DNA of 64,000 nucleotides from Poriferisodalis sp965208555 (GCF_965208555.1 NZ_OZ242342.1:1178001-1242000), one strand, 5' to 3'. Counted from the first letter of the stretch, positions 32,027-41,078 are shown. Notes: generated by a model not told the origin, from the sequence alone. A program made the numbers and translations.

Positions 32027-32851
32027 TCAGCGGGTGAGGTGCCCGTCGTCGAGCATCGCATCGGCCTGGTACCGGGCGATCTTGCCCATCTCCGGGTGCG
32101 TCAGCACCCAGAAGCGGTCGGTGCGGACGGCGTCGAGCACCATCGGCCCCACGTCGGCAGGGTCCATGCCCTCGGACAGGTAGCCCTTGAGCATGTCCCA
32201 GAACTTGTCGCCCTGATCGGTGCGCACGTGGTGCGCAGCGTCTTCAGGGTCGCGATTGCGCTGGCTGTACACGATGTTGGTGTTGATGGGGCCCGGGCAC
32301 AGCACCGAGGCATGCACCGGCGAGTTCCGCAGCCGCAGATCTCGCTCCAACGTGGCCATCAGCGCCACCACGCCGTGCTTGGACACGTTGTAGGCACCCA
32401 GCGAGGCGCCCCCGTACAGCCCGGCCACCGATGCAGTCGAATTGATGTGGCCCTCGCCGGTCGCCTCGATGATCGGCAGGAACACGTGGCAGCCGTAGAT
32501 CGGTCCCCACAGGTTGATGTCGAGCGTCCAGCGCCAGTCCTCGAGCGACATGTCCCCCACCGGGCCGGGAATGCCGACGCCGGCGTTGTTGCACAGCACA
32601 TGCACGCTTCCGAACTGCTCGACGGCCGCCTCGGCGAGTGCCTCGATCTGGGCCAGCTTCGATACGTCGGTGCGCACGGCGATGGCTTCAGCGCCGGTCG
32701 CGCGTACCTCTGCAGCGGCATCGTTCAGCGGCGCTTCCTCGATGTCGGCCAGCACCACCTTCATGCCCGCCGCCGCGAATGTGTCTGCCATGGCGCGGCC
32801 CATGCCGCTCGCCGCGCCTGTCACAACGGCAACTCTGCCCTCGACCTCCAT
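32027..32851 (-). CDS. Short-chain dehydrogenase/reductase
   Basis: A 274-residue classical SDR. The cofactor motif is TGAASGMG (about 11-18), followed by the NNAG motif (about 88-91). The catalytic Ser is in STASVAG (about 138-144) and YNVSK carries the YxxxK (about 154-158). An Asp (ADIEE, about 36-40) at the end of the second strand favours NAD(H). The product is an alcohol/ketone oxidoreductase of unknown substrate. A GGAGGGG Shine-Dalgarno precedes the ATG. Confidence 0.93.
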   Translation of the reverse strand: MEVEGRVAVVTGAASGMGRAMADTFAAAGMKVVLADIEEAPLNDAAAEVRATGAEAIAVRTDVSKLAQIEALAEAAVEQFGSVHVLCNNAGVGIPGPVGDMSLEDWRWTLDINLWGPIYGCHVFLPIIEATGEGHINSTASVAGLYGGASLGAYNVSKHGVVALMATLERDLRLRNSPVHASVLCPGPINTNIVYSQRNRDPEDAAHHVRTDQGDKFWDMLKGYLSEGMDPADVGPMVLDAVRTDRFWVLTHPEMGKIARYQADAMLDDGHLTR

Positions 32852-32990
32852 GGCCCCTCCGCTCTGTCGCTCGTGCGGCCATTCTGGCTTGGATGTGCGA
32901 TGGGTGCACAGTCAGGCGGCTCGCCTGCTCGTGCCTCCGCTCGGGCAGCCCGAACGCCCCAGATCCGCCCGGCCTCGCCGGAACTGCGGA
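32852..32990. other. Intergenic region
   Basis: 139 bases between the SDR and the alcohol dehydrogenase genes, both on the minus strand. I see nothing distinctive beyond the SDR Shine-Dalgarno. Confidence 0.4.
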
Positions 32991-34085
32991 CTAGTCGAAG
33001 TCGATGACGGTACGGGTGCCGACGCGCTGGCGCATCTGCTCGTAACCGACGTTGATGTCCTCCAGCGGCATGTGCGCCGAGATCATCTCGTCGAGCATCA
33101 GGCGGCCGTCGAGATACATGTCGACATAGCGGGGCATGTCGACCCGGAAGGCGTTCGAGCCCATCATCGAGCCCTGCAGCCGCTTCTCGAGCATGAACAC
33201 CTCATAGCCGGTGATCTCGATCTTCTCGCCGAACGGCATCATGCCCACGATGACTGTGGTGCCGCCGGGCCGCGACGACGACCACGCCTGCTCGCATGTC
33301 TGCTTCAAACCGATGCACTCGAAGGCGTAGTCCACACCGCCGCCGGTCAGCTCCTTGATGGCCTCCACCGGGTCGTCGACCTCGCTTGCGTTGACGGTGT
33401 CGGTGGCACCCACCTGGCGAGCTGTCTCGAGCTTGTCGTTCTCGACGTCCACCGAGATGACCCGGCCGGCCCCGGCAATGCGTGCGCCCTGCACCGCGGA
33501 CAGGCCGATCCCTCCGGCGCCGTAGACGGCCACCGTGGCACCGGGTTCGATACGGGCCGTCTTGAACACCGCACCGAGTCCGGTAGTGACGCCGCAGCCG
33601 ATGAGCGCCGCACGGTCGAGCGGCATGTCGTCGCGGATCTTCACCACAGCGTTCTGGTGGATCAGCATCTCCTCCGCGAACCCGCCGAGACGGGCGAACT
33701 GGCCCACCTCGGTGCCGTCTGGCTTGGCCAGCCGTGGTGAGGCGCCGGATGCCCGAGCGACGGCAGCGGGATTGGCGCAGATGTTCGGGCGTCCGGTCAG
33801 GCAGCGCTCGCAGTGGCCGCAGAACACCGACAGGCAGCTGATGACGTGGTCGCCGGGCTTCACGTAGGACACGTTGTCGCCGACTGCTTCGACCACACCG
33901 GCACTCTCATGACCCATGACGGCGGGGAGCTGGTACGGCCAGTGGGCATCCATGAAATGCAGGTCGCTGTGGCACAGGCCCGCGTGCACCACCCGCAACA
34001 GGACCTCGTCGGGAGCGGGCGCATCGACCGAGATGTCCTCGATGTCGAGCTCGCCCGGAATCTCGTTGAGCACTGCAGCTTTCAT
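32991..34085 (-). CDS. Zinc-dependent alcohol dehydrogenase (MDR family)
   Basis: A 364-residue medium-chain dehydrogenase. The catalytic zinc site uses Cys in AGLCHSD (about 36-42) and GHESAGVVEAVGD (about 59-71). The structural zinc lobe is CGHCERCLTGRPNIC (about 92-106). The nucleotide motif is GAGGIGLSAV (about 188-197), and the strand ending VDVE (about 214-217) suggests NAD. It oxidises or reduces an alcohol/aldehyde whose identity is not visible. It has a strong GGAGGGGAA Shine-Dalgarno. Confidence 0.94.
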   Translation of the reverse strand: MKAAVLNEIPGELDIEDISVDAPAPDEVLLRVVHAGLCHSDLHFMDAHWPYQLPAVMGHESAGVVEAVGDNVSYVKPGDHVISCLSVFCGHCERCLTGRPNICANPAAVARASGASPRLAKPDGTEVGQFARLGGFAEEMLIHQNAVVKIRDDMPLDRAALIGCGVTTGLGAVFKTARIEPGATVAVYGAGGIGLSAVQGARIAGAGRVISVDVENDKLETARQVGATDTVNASEVDDPVEAIKELTGGGVDYAFECIGLKQTCEQAWSSSRPGGTTVIVGMMPFGEKIEITGYEVFMLEKRLQGSMMGSNAFRVDMPRYVDMYLDGRLMLDEMISAHMPLEDINVGYEQMRQRVGTRTVIDFD

Positions 34086-34145
34086 GGTCGGCTTCCCCTC
34101 CCGTCACGCACTTCGGCGGCGCGACCCGGCCACGCCGCAGCGTAC

Positions 34146-35501
34146 TCACCCGCGAACTGGCCCTGAGGCAACGCCGTGACCCGAGCGCTGGAGCACCTCT
34201 GGCCGGATCAGCAGCCACAGCGTCAACCCGGCGAGGCCCAATGAAGCCATCAAGATGACTGCGGTGCGAGCGCCGAGCTGCTGTGCCACCTCGCCGAGCA
34301 CGTAGGTGCCCACGGGCAGCGCGCCGATCGCCATGCTCAGCAAGCCCATCGCCCGGCCCCGCATCTCCTCCGACACGGCGGTGAGCACCAGGGTCGACTG
34401 CGTCGCAGCAAAGAGCCCGCTGCCGCAGCTGGCGACGTACAGCGTGATCACGGCGATGAGAACGTTCGGGGACAGCGCCCACACGATGAGCATCGCCATG
34501 GCCACGAAGACGCCGAATGAGTAGGCGATCCCCCAACGACCGTCGCCCCACCTCGCCGTGACCAGCGATCCGGTGATCATGCCGAAGCCGGTCATCGAGC
34601 CGATGATCCCGATCTGCGACGCCGTGGCGTTGACCTGATCGCCGATGAGCTGGACGGCCGGGAAATAGGCGAACATGAAGAAGTTCGCCATCACGGTGAC
34701 GCCCAGGATGCTGAGCAGGCTGCGATTGGTGCGGGCCAGCCGCAGGCCCGCCCGCAGCTCCGCGAGCGTCGAGGTGCTGGCTCGGCCGTGCTGATGCGCC
34801 TCGCTGGCTCGGCCGTGCTGATGCGCCTCGCTGGCTCGGCCGAGGGGCACGACCTCGAAGATCCGGTCCCGGAGTGCATCGGACCACCGGTCGGTCGCCG
34901 CGGCGGCGGGCCGGGCCGGGGGCACGCGTGGCACCCACATGAGCAGGAACAGGCCGACGCCGAGCATGCTCGCAACACCCAGGAAGGCCATGCCGACGCC
35001 GGCGCGGTCGGCTACGGCTCCCCCGAGCAACTGCCCAGCGGCGACGCCGGATGCGAGCGCCATCGTCTCCCACGCCATCGCCTTGTGCAGCCGGTCCGGA
35101 CCCACGATGTCCAGCACCAAGGCTCGCCGGCTGGTCATGTCTACGACCCAGCCGACACCGGCAAACAGCAGGAACGGGAACAGCAGCCAGATGCCGAGCT
35201 GATCGGACCGCTCGGCAAACCCGACGACGGCGACGAACGGCACGAGCAGCGCCGTCTGGAGCCGCACGGTGCGGCGGCGGTCGAACCGGTCCGAGATGAC
35301 GCCCCCGATGGCGCCGCCCAGCAGCAGCGGTGCCCACATGACGGCGCCGGTGAGCTGCACCATGCGGGGCGACCCGGTCATCTGGTTGACGTGGTAGCTC
35401 GCCAAGAAAGCGATGGCCCAGCGGCCCCAGTGCCAGCACAGCCCGCTGAACCACAGCGGGGCGAATCCGCGCGCCGCGAATGCCCCTCGACGGTCGGTCA
35501 A
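34146..35501 (-). CDS. MFS transporter, enterobactin-exporter-like
   Basis: A 451-residue 12-helix MFS protein of the MFS_3/EntS group. Motif A-like GGVISDRFDRRRTVR is at about 59-73. The central cytoplasmic loop (about residues 205-245) contains a 27-base in-frame tandem duplication that encodes GRASEAHQH twice, followed by a third partial copy; this adds His residues. The ATG overlaps the stop of the molybdopterin oxidoreductase gene by four bases, so the transporter is translationally coupled to it. Cargo unknown. Confidence 0.88.
   Translation of the reverse strand: MTDRRGAFAARGFAPLWFSGLCWHWGRWAIAFLASYHVNQMTGSPRMVQLTGAVMWAPLLLGGAIGGVISDRFDRRRTVRLQTALLVPFVAVVGFAERSDQLGIWLLFPFLLFAGVGWVVDMTSRRALVLDIVGPDRLHKAMAWETMALASGVAAGQLLGGAVADRAGVGMAFLGVASMLGVGLFLLMWVPRVPPARPAAAATDRWSDALRDRIFEVVPLGRASEAHQHGRASEAHQHGRASTSTLAELRAGLRLARTNRSLLSILGVTVMANFFMFAYFPAVQLIGDQVNATASQIGIIGSMTGFGMITGSLVTARWGDGRWGIAYSFGVFVAMAMLIVWALSPNVLIAVITLYVASCGSGLFAATQSTLVLTAVSEEMRGRAMGLLSMAIGALPVGTYVLGEVAQQLGARTAVILMASLGLAGLTLWLLIRPEVLQRSGHGVASGPVRG
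34777..34830. repeat. 27-bp in-frame tandem repeat inside the MFS gene
   Basis: Two identical 27-base units (34777-34803, 34804-34830) plus the first 12 bases of a third. On the coding strand they encode nine-residue units (GRASEAHQH) in the central loop of the transporter. Confidence 0.9.
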
Positions 35502-37708
35502 GCGGGCACGCCAGACGCCGGTGCCACAGTGACCGGTACGCCATTGACCGCGGCGTTGCCCGACGGGACATCCACGAAGTCGGGCGGGACGAGCACGTTG
35601 TAGTTGACCCCGGCGTACCGGCTTGCCACCGATTGGCGGGTTCCGGGCTTGTTGTGTCCCCAGCCATGCGGCAACGACACAACTCCGCGGTACATCTGGT
35701 CGCTGACCTCCACCGCCACCTCGACGGCGCCGCTGGACGACGAGACCTTGGCGAGCTCGCCGTCGGCCAGGCCTGCATCGGCTGCGTCGTCAGGGTGAAT
35801 GAGCAGCGTGCAGCGGTCCTTGCCCCGCACCAGCACCTCCACGTTGTGCATCCAGGAGTTGTTGGAGCGCACGTGACGGCGGCTGATGAGCACGAGCGAG
35901 GAATCGGCACGGGCGAGGCGCTCGGTGAGGCGCTCGACGTCGGCGGTGATGCGCTCAGGGGCCAGATCGATCTTGCCGTCGGGGCTCACCACGATGTCGT
36001 CGACCTGCGGGACCATGGGACCCATGTCCAGTCCGTCCGGCAGCTCCTTCAGCTTGTCGAGGTTCAGGCCGTCGGGGTCTTCGCCGTAGCGGTCGCCCCA
36101 CGGGCCGGTGCGGATGGCCAGGTCGTTGAGCCGCTCGGGCCCGGGCTCGGGTGACGCATCCAGCGCCACCGCCGGATCCACGCCAGCCAACTCCGCAAGG
36201 GCAGAGAAATACAGGTCGTCGAACTCTGCGACGTTCACCTCTCCCAGGCCGGCGCACATCGCGCCGAGCCGGGTGAGGATCTCCCACTCGTCGGGCCGCC
36301 CCTGCTCGGGCTCGAACAGGGGCGGCGCGTACTTCGCCGCCGAGCGCTTGGCCCAGCCCCACAGCATCTCGGAGTAGAAGTGCTGCTCCAGCGCTGCCAG
36401 TCCCGGCAAGACGACATGGGCGTGGCGGGAGGTCTCATTCAGCGCGTTGTCCACCGAGATCATCGCCTCCAGCTGCGGCAAGGCGTTGTCGAGGCGTTCG
36501 GAGTTGGGGGCCGACAGCACGGGATTGCCGCCCACCACGATCAGTGCTTTGAGCTGGCCCTCGCCGGGTGTGTCGATCTCCTCGGCGAGGCAGCCCATCG
36601 GGAACTGGCCCAGCACCTCGGGAATGTCGCGGACCCGGCTCCGCCAGCGGTCGAACCCGCCCTCGAAGCCCCAGTCCTGCTGCAGCATCGACCACGCCAC
36701 TGGCTTCGCCCACATCATCCCGCCGACTGAGTCCAGGTTGCCGGTGAGCGCGCAGATCACGTCAGGCAGCCACGATGCCAGCGTGCCGAACTCCTGGTTG
36801 CAGGTGCCGATGCGGGCGTACCACGCGGCCCGTTCGGCAGCGGCGAACTCACGAGCCAGGGTGCGGATCGTCTCGGCGTCCGCACCGCACGCTTCGGCCA
36901 CCCGCTCCGGCGGGAACTCAGCGGCAATAGCCCGGACCTCGTCCACACCCTTAAGCCGATCTGCCAGGTGCCCGAGCCGCACGAGCCCCTCGTCGAACAG
37001 CACGTTCACCACCGCGAGCTGCAGCAGCGCATCGGTGCCGGGCCGTACCGGCAGCCACTGGTCGGCATGGGCGCAGGTCTCGCTGCGGCGCGGGTCGATC
37101 ACCACCACCTTGCCCCGCTCGCGAACGCCGTCCAGCGAGCCCGGAACGTCGGGGCAGCCCATGAAGCTGCCTTGGCTGGCGCCCGGGTTGGCGCCCTGCA
37201 CCACCATGAAGTCGGTGCGATCGATGTCGGGCACCGGGATGCGCCATGAGTGCCCGTACATCAGCTGGCAGCACACGTTCTTGGACCAGGTGTCGACCGT
37301 GCCCGACGAATAGACGGTGGGTATGCCAGCCAACTGCAGGAACATGCCTGCGTAGCGGCTGATCGAGTAGTTGAAGCCGGTGGCATTGCCGAGGTAGGCG
37401 GTGATGGCCTCGACGCCGTAGGAGTCCCGGACGCCGCCGAGCAGCTCGGCGCAGCGCTCGAAGGCGGCTTCCCAGCTGGCCTCGACGAACTCGCCGGACG
37501 CATCGCGGATCAGTGGCCTGCGCACGCGATCGGGATCGGCGTACATGTGCCCGAGAACGGTGCCCTTGGGGCAGATGTAGCCCTTGGACCAGACGTCATT
37601 GCGGTTCGGCCTGATCAGCTTCACTTCGCCGTCGGCGTGATGCACCTCCAGCCCGCACATCGCTTCGCACAATGAGCAGCTTCGAATATGGATATGGCGA
37701 TCGGTCAT
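35498..37708 (-). CDS. Molybdopterin-dependent oxidoreductase with [4Fe-4S] cluster
   Basis: A 736-residue DMSO-reductase-family protein. An N-terminal CSLCEAMC followed by KGYICPKG gives the four Cys for a [4Fe-4S] cluster (about 10-52). The molybdopterin-binding core follows (VVQGANPGASQGS near 180, VVGGNPVLSAPNSE near 390). A C-terminal MopB-binding domain has GWGHNKPGTRQSVASRY. NVCCQLMYGH (about 140-149) is the likely place of the Mo ligand, a Cys. There is no twin-arginine signal, so it is probably cytosolic. ATG 37708 is preferred over an upstream ATG because homology starts there. It heads an operon with an MFS gene. The substrate is unknown; formate, acetylene and other hydroxylations all use this fold. 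Confidence 0.9.
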   Translation of the reverse strand: MTDRHIHIRSCSLCEAMCGLEVHHADGEVKLIRPNRNDVWSKGYICPKGTVLGHMYADPDRVRRPLIRDASGEFVEASWEAAFERCAELLGGVRDSYGVEAITAYLGNATGFNYSISRYAGMFLQLAGIPTVYSSGTVDTWSKNVCCQLMYGHSWRIPVPDIDRTDFMVVQGANPGASQGSFMGCPDVPGSLDGVRERGKVVVIDPRRSETCAHADQWLPVRPGTDALLQLAVVNVLFDEGLVRLGHLADRLKGVDEVRAIAAEFPPERVAEACGADAETIRTLAREFAAAERAAWYARIGTCNQEFGTLASWLPDVICALTGNLDSVGGMMWAKPVAWSMLQQDWGFEGGFDRWRSRVRDIPEVLGQFPMGCLAEEIDTPGEGQLKALIVVGGNPVLSAPNSERLDNALPQLEAMISVDNALNETSRHAHVVLPGLAALEQHFYSEMLWGWAKRSAAKYAPPLFEPEQGRPDEWEILTRLGAMCAGLGEVNVAEFDDLYFSALAELAGVDPAVALDASPEPGPERLNDLAIRTGPWGDRYGEDPDGLNLDKLKELPDGLDMGPMVPQVDDIVVSPDGKIDLAPERITADVERLTERLARADSSLVLISRRHVRSNNSWMHNVEVLVRGKDRCTLLIHPDDAADAGLADGELAKVSSSSGAVEVAVEVSDQMYRGVVSLPHGWGHNKPGTRQSVASRYAGVNYNVLVPPDFVDVPSGNAAVNGVPVTVAPASGVPA

Positions 37709-37850
37709 GCGAGTCCTTCTTGCAACGTGCGGCGGAGTGTCAGAGATTACGACGCCGCATCGGTGCCAGCCGGTCTTGGCTGCACGACGGCCCAACCGAT
37801 GTCGAGCGGCCGATGATCGGGATTTTGCGCCTGGGGCTACTATCGGGGTC
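37709..37850. promoter_or_regulatory. Divergent promoter region
   Basis: 142 bases between the molybdopterin oxidoreductase and the small gene at 37851. TACTAT at 37838-37843 ends seven bases before the GTG and is a good leaderless -10. The other side has an AAGGAC-type ribosome site for the oxidoreductase. Confidence 0.5.
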
Positions 37851-38129
37851 GTGACATCGGCTGATTCGACGGCGGCGCAGTCAGAGCCGGGCGCCGATCA
37901 GCCCGTGCTGACAGATGTCTGGCAGGGAGACGACGGCGTCGGCTTCGACGCTGAGCAGAGCAACGTCAAGATCTGCCGCAACGCGCGCCATTTCACCTTC
38001 GATGGCTTTGCCGAAGGCGACGAGGACGTCGCCACGTCGTGGCGGAACCTGCTCGAGCGCGAAGGCAAGGCGTCTGCTGACGGCACCTCGCTGCGCGACC
38101 TGGTCCTCGGTCCCACATCAGGCGACTGA
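37851..38129 (+). CDS. Small protein of unknown function, first gene of the coxDE operon
   Basis: A 92-residue acidic, soluble protein. A Thr/Ser/Ala-rich N terminus is followed by VKICRNARHFTFDGFAEGDE and a basic-acidic helix. No known domain was recognised. It starts at GTG 37851, directly after a TACTAT -10 hexamer, and lies 26 bases before the CoxD-like ATPase. It may therefore take part in CO dehydrogenase maturation. Confidence 0.6.
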   Translation: MTSADSTAAQSEPGADQPVLTDVWQGDDGVGFDAEQSNVKICRNARHFTFDGFAEGDEDVATSWRNLLEREGKASADGTSLRDLVLGPTSGD

Positions 38130-38155
38130 GGCCGGCGGCGTCCCGGGCTCGAACG

Positions 38156-39049
38156 GTGAGCGACCCGCCCCGCAACGAGACGCCGGCGAGCGTTGCCGAG
38201 CTCCAGGCGCAGCTCCGCTCAGCCGGCTACCTGGCCAGCCGGGGTTTGGCCACTGCAACGCTCATCGGGATGCGGTTGGGCCGGCCGATCCTGCTCGAAG
38301 GCGAGGTCGGCGTCGGCAAGACCGAGATGGCCAAGTGCCTTGCAGAGATCGGCGGGCGGGAGCTGATCCGCCTGCAGTGCTATGAGGGCATCGACACCTA
38401 CCAGGCGCTCTACGAGTGGGACTACGCACGGCAGATGCTGCACGTCCGGGCGCTGTCGGAGAGCGAGCTGACCGACGTCGAGGCTGTCAGCGGGCTGTAC
38501 GGGCCTGAGTTCCTCATCGAGCGGCCGCTGCTGTCGGCGATCAAGGCCGGCAGCAGCGCAGTACTGCTCATCGACGAGATCGACCGTGCCGACGACGAAT
38601 TCGAGGCGTTCCTGCTGGAGCTGCTGTCGGATTTCCAGATCACGATCCCCGAGATCGGCACCATCACCGCGTCCAGCCGACCGATGGTGGTGCTGACCTC
38701 GAATCGCACACGGGAACTGCACGACGCCCTCAAGCGGCGGTGCCTCTACCACTGGATCGGCTATCCCAGCCTCGACGAGGAGATCGAGATCGTGCGCCTG
38801 CGTGCGCCAGATGCCGTCGAGACGCTCGCTCACAAGGTCGTCGTCGCAGTCCAGCGCCTGCGCGACATGGACCTCGTCAAACCACCGGGCGTCGCCGAGA
38901 CGCTGGACTGGGTCGATGCGCTGGGCGTGCTGGGCACCGACGATCTCGATGCCGCAGCCGCTGCGGACACCGTCGGTGCCGTCATCAAGGACCGTGACGA
39001 CCTCGAACTCGTCGAAGCCGAGCTCGATCGTGTTGTCGCCGATGTCTGA
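38156..39049 (+). CDS. coxD: MoxR-type AAA+ ATPase, CoxD-like
   Basis: A 297-residue AAA+ ATPase of the MoxR group. Walker A is GEVGVGKT (about 49-56), Walker B LLIDEIDRAD (about 137-146) and sensor 1 VVLTSNRTREL (about 180-190). In Afipia (Oligotropha) carboxidovorans CoxD helps to build the Cu-S-Mo active site of CO dehydrogenase. Linkage to a von Willebrand-factor A gene and a nearby form I CO dehydrogenase supports the same role. It starts with GTG and overlaps the next gene by eight bases. Confidence 0.88.
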   Translation: MSDPPRNETPASVAELQAQLRSAGYLASRGLATATLIGMRLGRPILLEGEVGVGKTEMAKCLAEIGGRELIRLQCYEGIDTYQALYEWDYARQMLHVRALSESELTDVEAVSGLYGPEFLIERPLLSAIKAGSSAVLLIDEIDRADDEFEAFLLELLSDFQITIPEIGTITASSRPMVVLTSNRTRELHDALKRRCLYHWIGYPSLDEEIEIVRLRAPDAVETLAHKVVVAVQRLRDMDLVKPPGVAETLDWVDALGVLGTDDLDAAAAADTVGAVIKDRDDLELVEAELDRVVADV

Positions 39050-40208
39050 GCGAACGCCTGCGCTCGGAAACGACGCCGGCCCAGATCCGGCGGAATTCGT
39101 GGCGAGGCTCGTCGGCTTCGGCCATGCGCTGCGGGCCGCGGGCCTTCCGGTGGGCTCCGACGACACGGTCACGTTCTGCTATGCGGTCTCAGAGCTCACG
39201 CCGAGCGATCTCGAAGACGTCTACTGGAGCGGCCGGACGACACTGATTCATCGCCGGGATCACCTGCCGCTCTATGACGAGGTGTTCCGCCGGTACTTCC
39301 TGGGACACCGGGCCCCGGCCGGCCCCGAACCCCCCGCAGCCGAGCCGATCGCGCAGGGCCTCAGCGGCACCCTGAACGTGCCCGACAGCGAGTCCGGTGC
39401 CGAATCGGGCGACGACCGGCCGATGGTGCTCGGGCGGCAGGCCTCCGGGGTTGAGATACAGCGTGACAAGCGCTTTGGCGACTGCACGCCCGACGAGCTG
39501 GCCGCGCTGCGGCGGATCATGGCACAGGTCCGGCTCGAACCGCCCCGACGCCGCACCCGCCGGCGGCGGAACGATCCGTCGGGGGCACGCCTGGACATTC
39601 GTCGAATGGCACGCGACGCAATGCGGCTCAGCCATGCGGCCCCTGTCCTTCATCGTCTGACGCGAGCCGAGCGGGCTCGCCCGCTGGTGCTGATCCTCGA
39701 CGTTTCTGGGTCGATGGCCGACTACTCAAGGAACCTGCTGCAGTTCGCGCACTCCATGCGACGGGCGGCACAGAAGGTGGAGGTGTTCTGCTTCGGCACC
39801 CGGCTGACGCGCATCACACCGGCGCTTGACCGCCGCAACCCCGACGACGCCATGAAGCTCGCTGCGGCCCGCGTGCTGGACTGGGACGGCGGCACCCAGA
39901 TCGGCGAGTCGTTGAACACCTTCATCCGCAAATGGGGCCGCAAGGGGCTCAGCCGGGGCGCCACAGTGGTCATCTGCTCCGACGGACTCGACCGCGGCAG
40001 CCCCGCAGTTCTGGCTGACGCGATGGAACGCCTCAGCCGGCTCTGCCACCGCATCATCTGGATGAACCCGCTCATCGGCGGCAACGTCGATGCGCCGCCG
40101 AGCACGCTGGGCATGCTGGCCGCCGGTCCGTTCATCGACAGCCTCGAATCGGGCCACGACTTGGCGAGCCTGGAGTCGTTCGCTGCCGAGCTGGCTCAGG
40201 TTGGCTGA
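39042..40208 (+). CDS. coxE: VWA domain protein, CoxE-like
   Basis: A 388-residue protein with an N-terminal helical region, a basic linker (RRRTRRRRN, about 174-182) and a C-terminal von Willebrand factor A domain. The MIDAS motif DVSGSMADYSR is at about 221-231, with a further WDGGTQIGESL and CSDGLDRGS. CoxE partners the CoxD ATPase in metal-centre maturation of aerobic CO dehydrogenase. The eight-base overlap with coxD indicates coupled translation. Confidence 0.87.
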   Translation: MSERTPALGNDAGPDPAEFVARLVGFGHALRAAGLPVGSDDTVTFCYAVSELTPSDLEDVYWSGRTTLIHRRDHLPLYDEVFRRYFLGHRAPAGPEPPAAEPIAQGLSGTLNVPDSESGAESGDDRPMVLGRQASGVEIQRDKRFGDCTPDELAALRRIMAQVRLEPPRRRTRRRRNDPSGARLDIRRMARDAMRLSHAAPVLHRLTRAERARPLVLILDVSGSMADYSRNLLQFAHSMRRAAQKVEVFCFGTRLTRITPALDRRNPDDAMKLAAARVLDWDGGTQIGESLNTFIRKWGRKGLSRGATVVICSDGLDRGSPAVLADAMERLSRLCHRIIWMNPLIGGNVDAPPSTLGMLAAGPFIDSLESGHDLASLESFAAELAQVG

Positions 40209-40233
40209 CCCCGATGAGCCGCCTCTTGCTGGG

Positions 40234-40527
40234 ATGGCAACAGTGAGCCGCTGGAGCGTTTCCATCCAAGCCGAGGGCGACCGCCCCGTCGAACTGGATG
40301 AGGTGGTCGCGCTGGCCGACGCAGTCGCGCCGCTCGAAGGCATCGCATCCGGCGTCGGAGCGATGGCCTACGGCGCCCAAATCGTTGTAGACGCTGAGAG
40401 CTCCGATCAGGCCGTCGAGGCCGCCATGGCAGCGTTCGCCGCAGCCGTCGAGACAGCAGATCTCCCCGCCTGGCCGATGACCCGTGCGGAAGTGATCGGC
40501 GAGGACGAGCTGGAGTTCGACGAGTGA
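40234..40527 (+). CDS. Small protein of unknown function after coxE
   Basis: A 97-residue acidic protein with alternating strands and Ala-rich helices (SRWSVSIQAEG, then two helices around AVAPLEG and DQAVEAAMAAFAAAVE). The pattern suggests a ferredoxin-like alpha/beta fold. There are no Cys and no membrane segment. I do not recognise the family. It lies 25 bases after coxE and 10 bases before the next small gene. Confidence 0.6.
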   Translation: MATVSRWSVSIQAEGDRPVELDEVVALADAVAPLEGIASGVGAMAYGAQIVVDAESSDQAVEAAMAAFAAAVETADLPAWPMTRAEVIGEDELEFDE

Positions 40528-40537
40528 CCGGACCCAG

Positions 40538-40987
40538 ATGATCAGGCTCGGCTCGCTTGCCGGATACCCCTTCGAGGGACCAAGGGTGCTCGGCGGATGG
40601 ACGCCACCGGCAAGTGCAGCCGTGTTTGCGATCCTGTATCGCGACGATCCCGAGAACCGGCCGCACGACTACGCCGTCATTGACGTCGACCACGCCGACA
40701 ACCTGACTGAGGCCGGCCTGCCGTTCGGCCACCCGAGAGCGAAGTGCTGGGAGCGGCGCGCCGGCAACAAGTGGAACCTCCACATCTGCACCTACGAGGT
40801 GCCGGGCGGCCTGCCCTCGCACCGCGAACAGATTGCCCGCGAGCTCATCGCCGTCTACCGACCCGGCTGCGCACCCGACCAGTACGACCAGAAATGGGAA
40901 GACCAGTGGATCGGCAGCTACCAAGCTCCCACCGCCGGCCCCCTCACCACCACCCGTGATCCGGGTGGTTCGACAGAGACGACATAG
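40538..40987 (+). CDS. Conserved-looking hypothetical protein, last gene of the coxDE operon
   Basis: A 149-residue soluble protein. The N terminus FEGPRVLGGWTPP, the central AVFAILYRDDPENRPHDYAVIDV and an aromatic stretch KWNLHICTYEVPGG suggest a compact alpha/beta domain. Members with this pattern are found in actinobacteria, but I know of no function. The C terminus is Thr-rich and ends one base before a large hairpin that terminates the operon. Confidence 0.6.
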   Translation: MIRLGSLAGYPFEGPRVLGGWTPPASAAVFAILYRDDPENRPHDYAVIDVDHADNLTEAGLPFGHPRAKCWERRAGNKWNLHICTYEVPGGLPSHREQIARELIAVYRPGCAPDQYDQKWEDQWIGSYQAPTAGPLTTTRDPGGSTETT

Positions 40988-41065
40988 CTGCGGAGGCGGC
41001 AGGGAATTCTGCGACGTTGCGACCAGCCGGATCGCTGGTCGCAGAATTCCCTGCCGCCTCCGCAG
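40988..41065. terminator. Long hairpin between convergent cox operons
   Basis: The outer 22-base arms (40988-41009 and 41044-41065) are perfectly complementary. An inner 10-base stem (41018-41027 with 41034-41043) has loop CGGATC. The only asymmetry is an eight-base bulge, TGCGACGT (41010-41017), which partly repeats the next bases. Total: 32 base pairs. It begins right after the stop of one operon and ends 14 bases before the stop of the facing operon, so it can act as a bidirectional terminator. Confidence 0.85.
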
Positions 41066-41078
41066 CGGTCGCGCGGTT

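Noticed and set aside
33907..35910. Long minus-strand open frame (667 codons)
   Set aside because: Spans several well-supported genes in another frame and has Arg/Pro-rich composition.
35498..37708. Selenocysteine in the molybdopterin oxidoreductase
   Set aside because: The frame has no internal TGA, and Cys residues occupy the likely ligand region (NVCCQ).
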